This document shows positions 52,481-64,000 of a DNA stretch of 64,000 bases, in pieces; position 1 is the stretch's first letter, and each line of letters begins with the position of its first letter. Source of the DNA: Amorphochlora amoebiformis (lineage: Eukaryota > Cercozoa > Chlorarachniophyceae); assembly GCA_054601695.1 (NCBI GenBank), contig BAAHQB010000193.1, forward strand, positions 308,687 to 372,686. The letters are read 5' to 3'. Position numbers and translations under genes: made by a program. Below the pieces are notes generated by a model. It made no database searches and was not told the origin of the DNA. It was given only the letters and a program-made list of their open reading frames with translations.

Positions 52481-52912
52481 GCGCTCTATGTATTCTACCT
52501 GATCCAAACCTCGTACCATGACCCTTACCCTCATAAGATCCCAGCCCTAACTAGTCGACATTACTCTTGAACATAACATCGTTGTAGTTAGAAGATTTAT
52601 TTCTCGAGAGGGATGAATGGAGAGCGAAAGAGAGCCAGAGAGCCAGAGAAAAACATGTCTACAGACGCTAAAAGCACCCCAACCTTGTAAGATCTAACGT
52701 CTGACGCACCTGTGGAATCATATTTACCCTGAAGACTCATATCGGTGTGACACAGGGTTACGTCACGCGTATGTCACCGACATGTGTCACGCAAGACTGA
52801 TGAAATTCATAATTTAGGCAAAATCGGCCAAACAAATCCCGAAAAACCTAATCTTTTCCTTTGGGACTCTCCTCGGTGGGCCGACGGCGTGCACCGTTCG
52901 TTGTCCGCTAAG
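52481..52912 (+). promoter_or_regulatory. Upstream region of kinase gene 3
   Basis: TA-poor. It shares CTCGAGAGGGATGAATGGAG, a short GA-rich stretch and AGCACCCCAACCTTGTAAGA with the gene 1 upstream region, here without the long (AG)n expansion. Likely promoter/5' UTR. Confidence 0.45.
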
Positions 52913-63934
<11,022 letters not shown>

Positions 63935-64000
63935 GTGTGTATGCTAGATGTATATATGTATATGTGTGTATATATATGTAAATGTGTTTGCGTATATTTG

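Overview
The window is nuclear DNA of a eukaryote, most likely a protist: spliceosomal GT-AG introns, TTAGGG-type telomeric repeats scattered inside the sequence, and a very high load of (TA)n microsatellite. I cannot place the lineage from sequence alone. Real coding sequence is only about 9 kb of 64 kb. It is broken into many short exons (about 40-180 nt, apart from two large kinase exons) that stand out as non-TA islands, and nearly every long open frame in the TA, CT or TTAGGG tracts is a repeat artefact.

All four supported genes are on the + strand. (1) About 172-15456: the 3' part of a gene for a multi-pass, possibly 7TM-like, membrane protein, rebuilt from eleven small exons with matching splice phases and an AATAAA 17 nt after the stop. 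(2) 19470-32526, (3) 38805-48827 and (4) 52913 to beyond the right edge: three tandem paralogues of one family. Each has a short N-terminal exon (MGLxASKN, an N-myristoylation-type start, in the first and third), three ankyrin blocks, a SAM-like domain split over two exons, and a single-exon protein kinase domain with tyrosine-kinase-like motifs. The third is cut by the window edge before its kinase exon.

The paralogues share exon boundaries almost exactly. Each ankyrin repeat is one exon with phase-1 introns on both sides; each block of repeats starts and ends in phase 0. They differ by gain or loss of whole repeat exons: gene 3 has five copies of one ankyrin exon, and gene 1 lacks a two-exon unit. 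The family looks like a membrane-tethered scaffold-kinase set that diversifies its recognition surface by exon duplication. That function is inference.

Introns and intergenic DNA hold (TA)n, CCCTAA/TTAGGG arrays (some with higher-order units), a 1.5 kb polypyrimidine tract, several minisatellites that are copies of exon ends with their splice sites, tRNA-like SINE-type heads next to TA tracts, and dispersed repeats. The clearest rearrangement is a roughly 350 bp block with a telomeric repeat that lies in opposite orientations in the same intron of genes 1 and 3.
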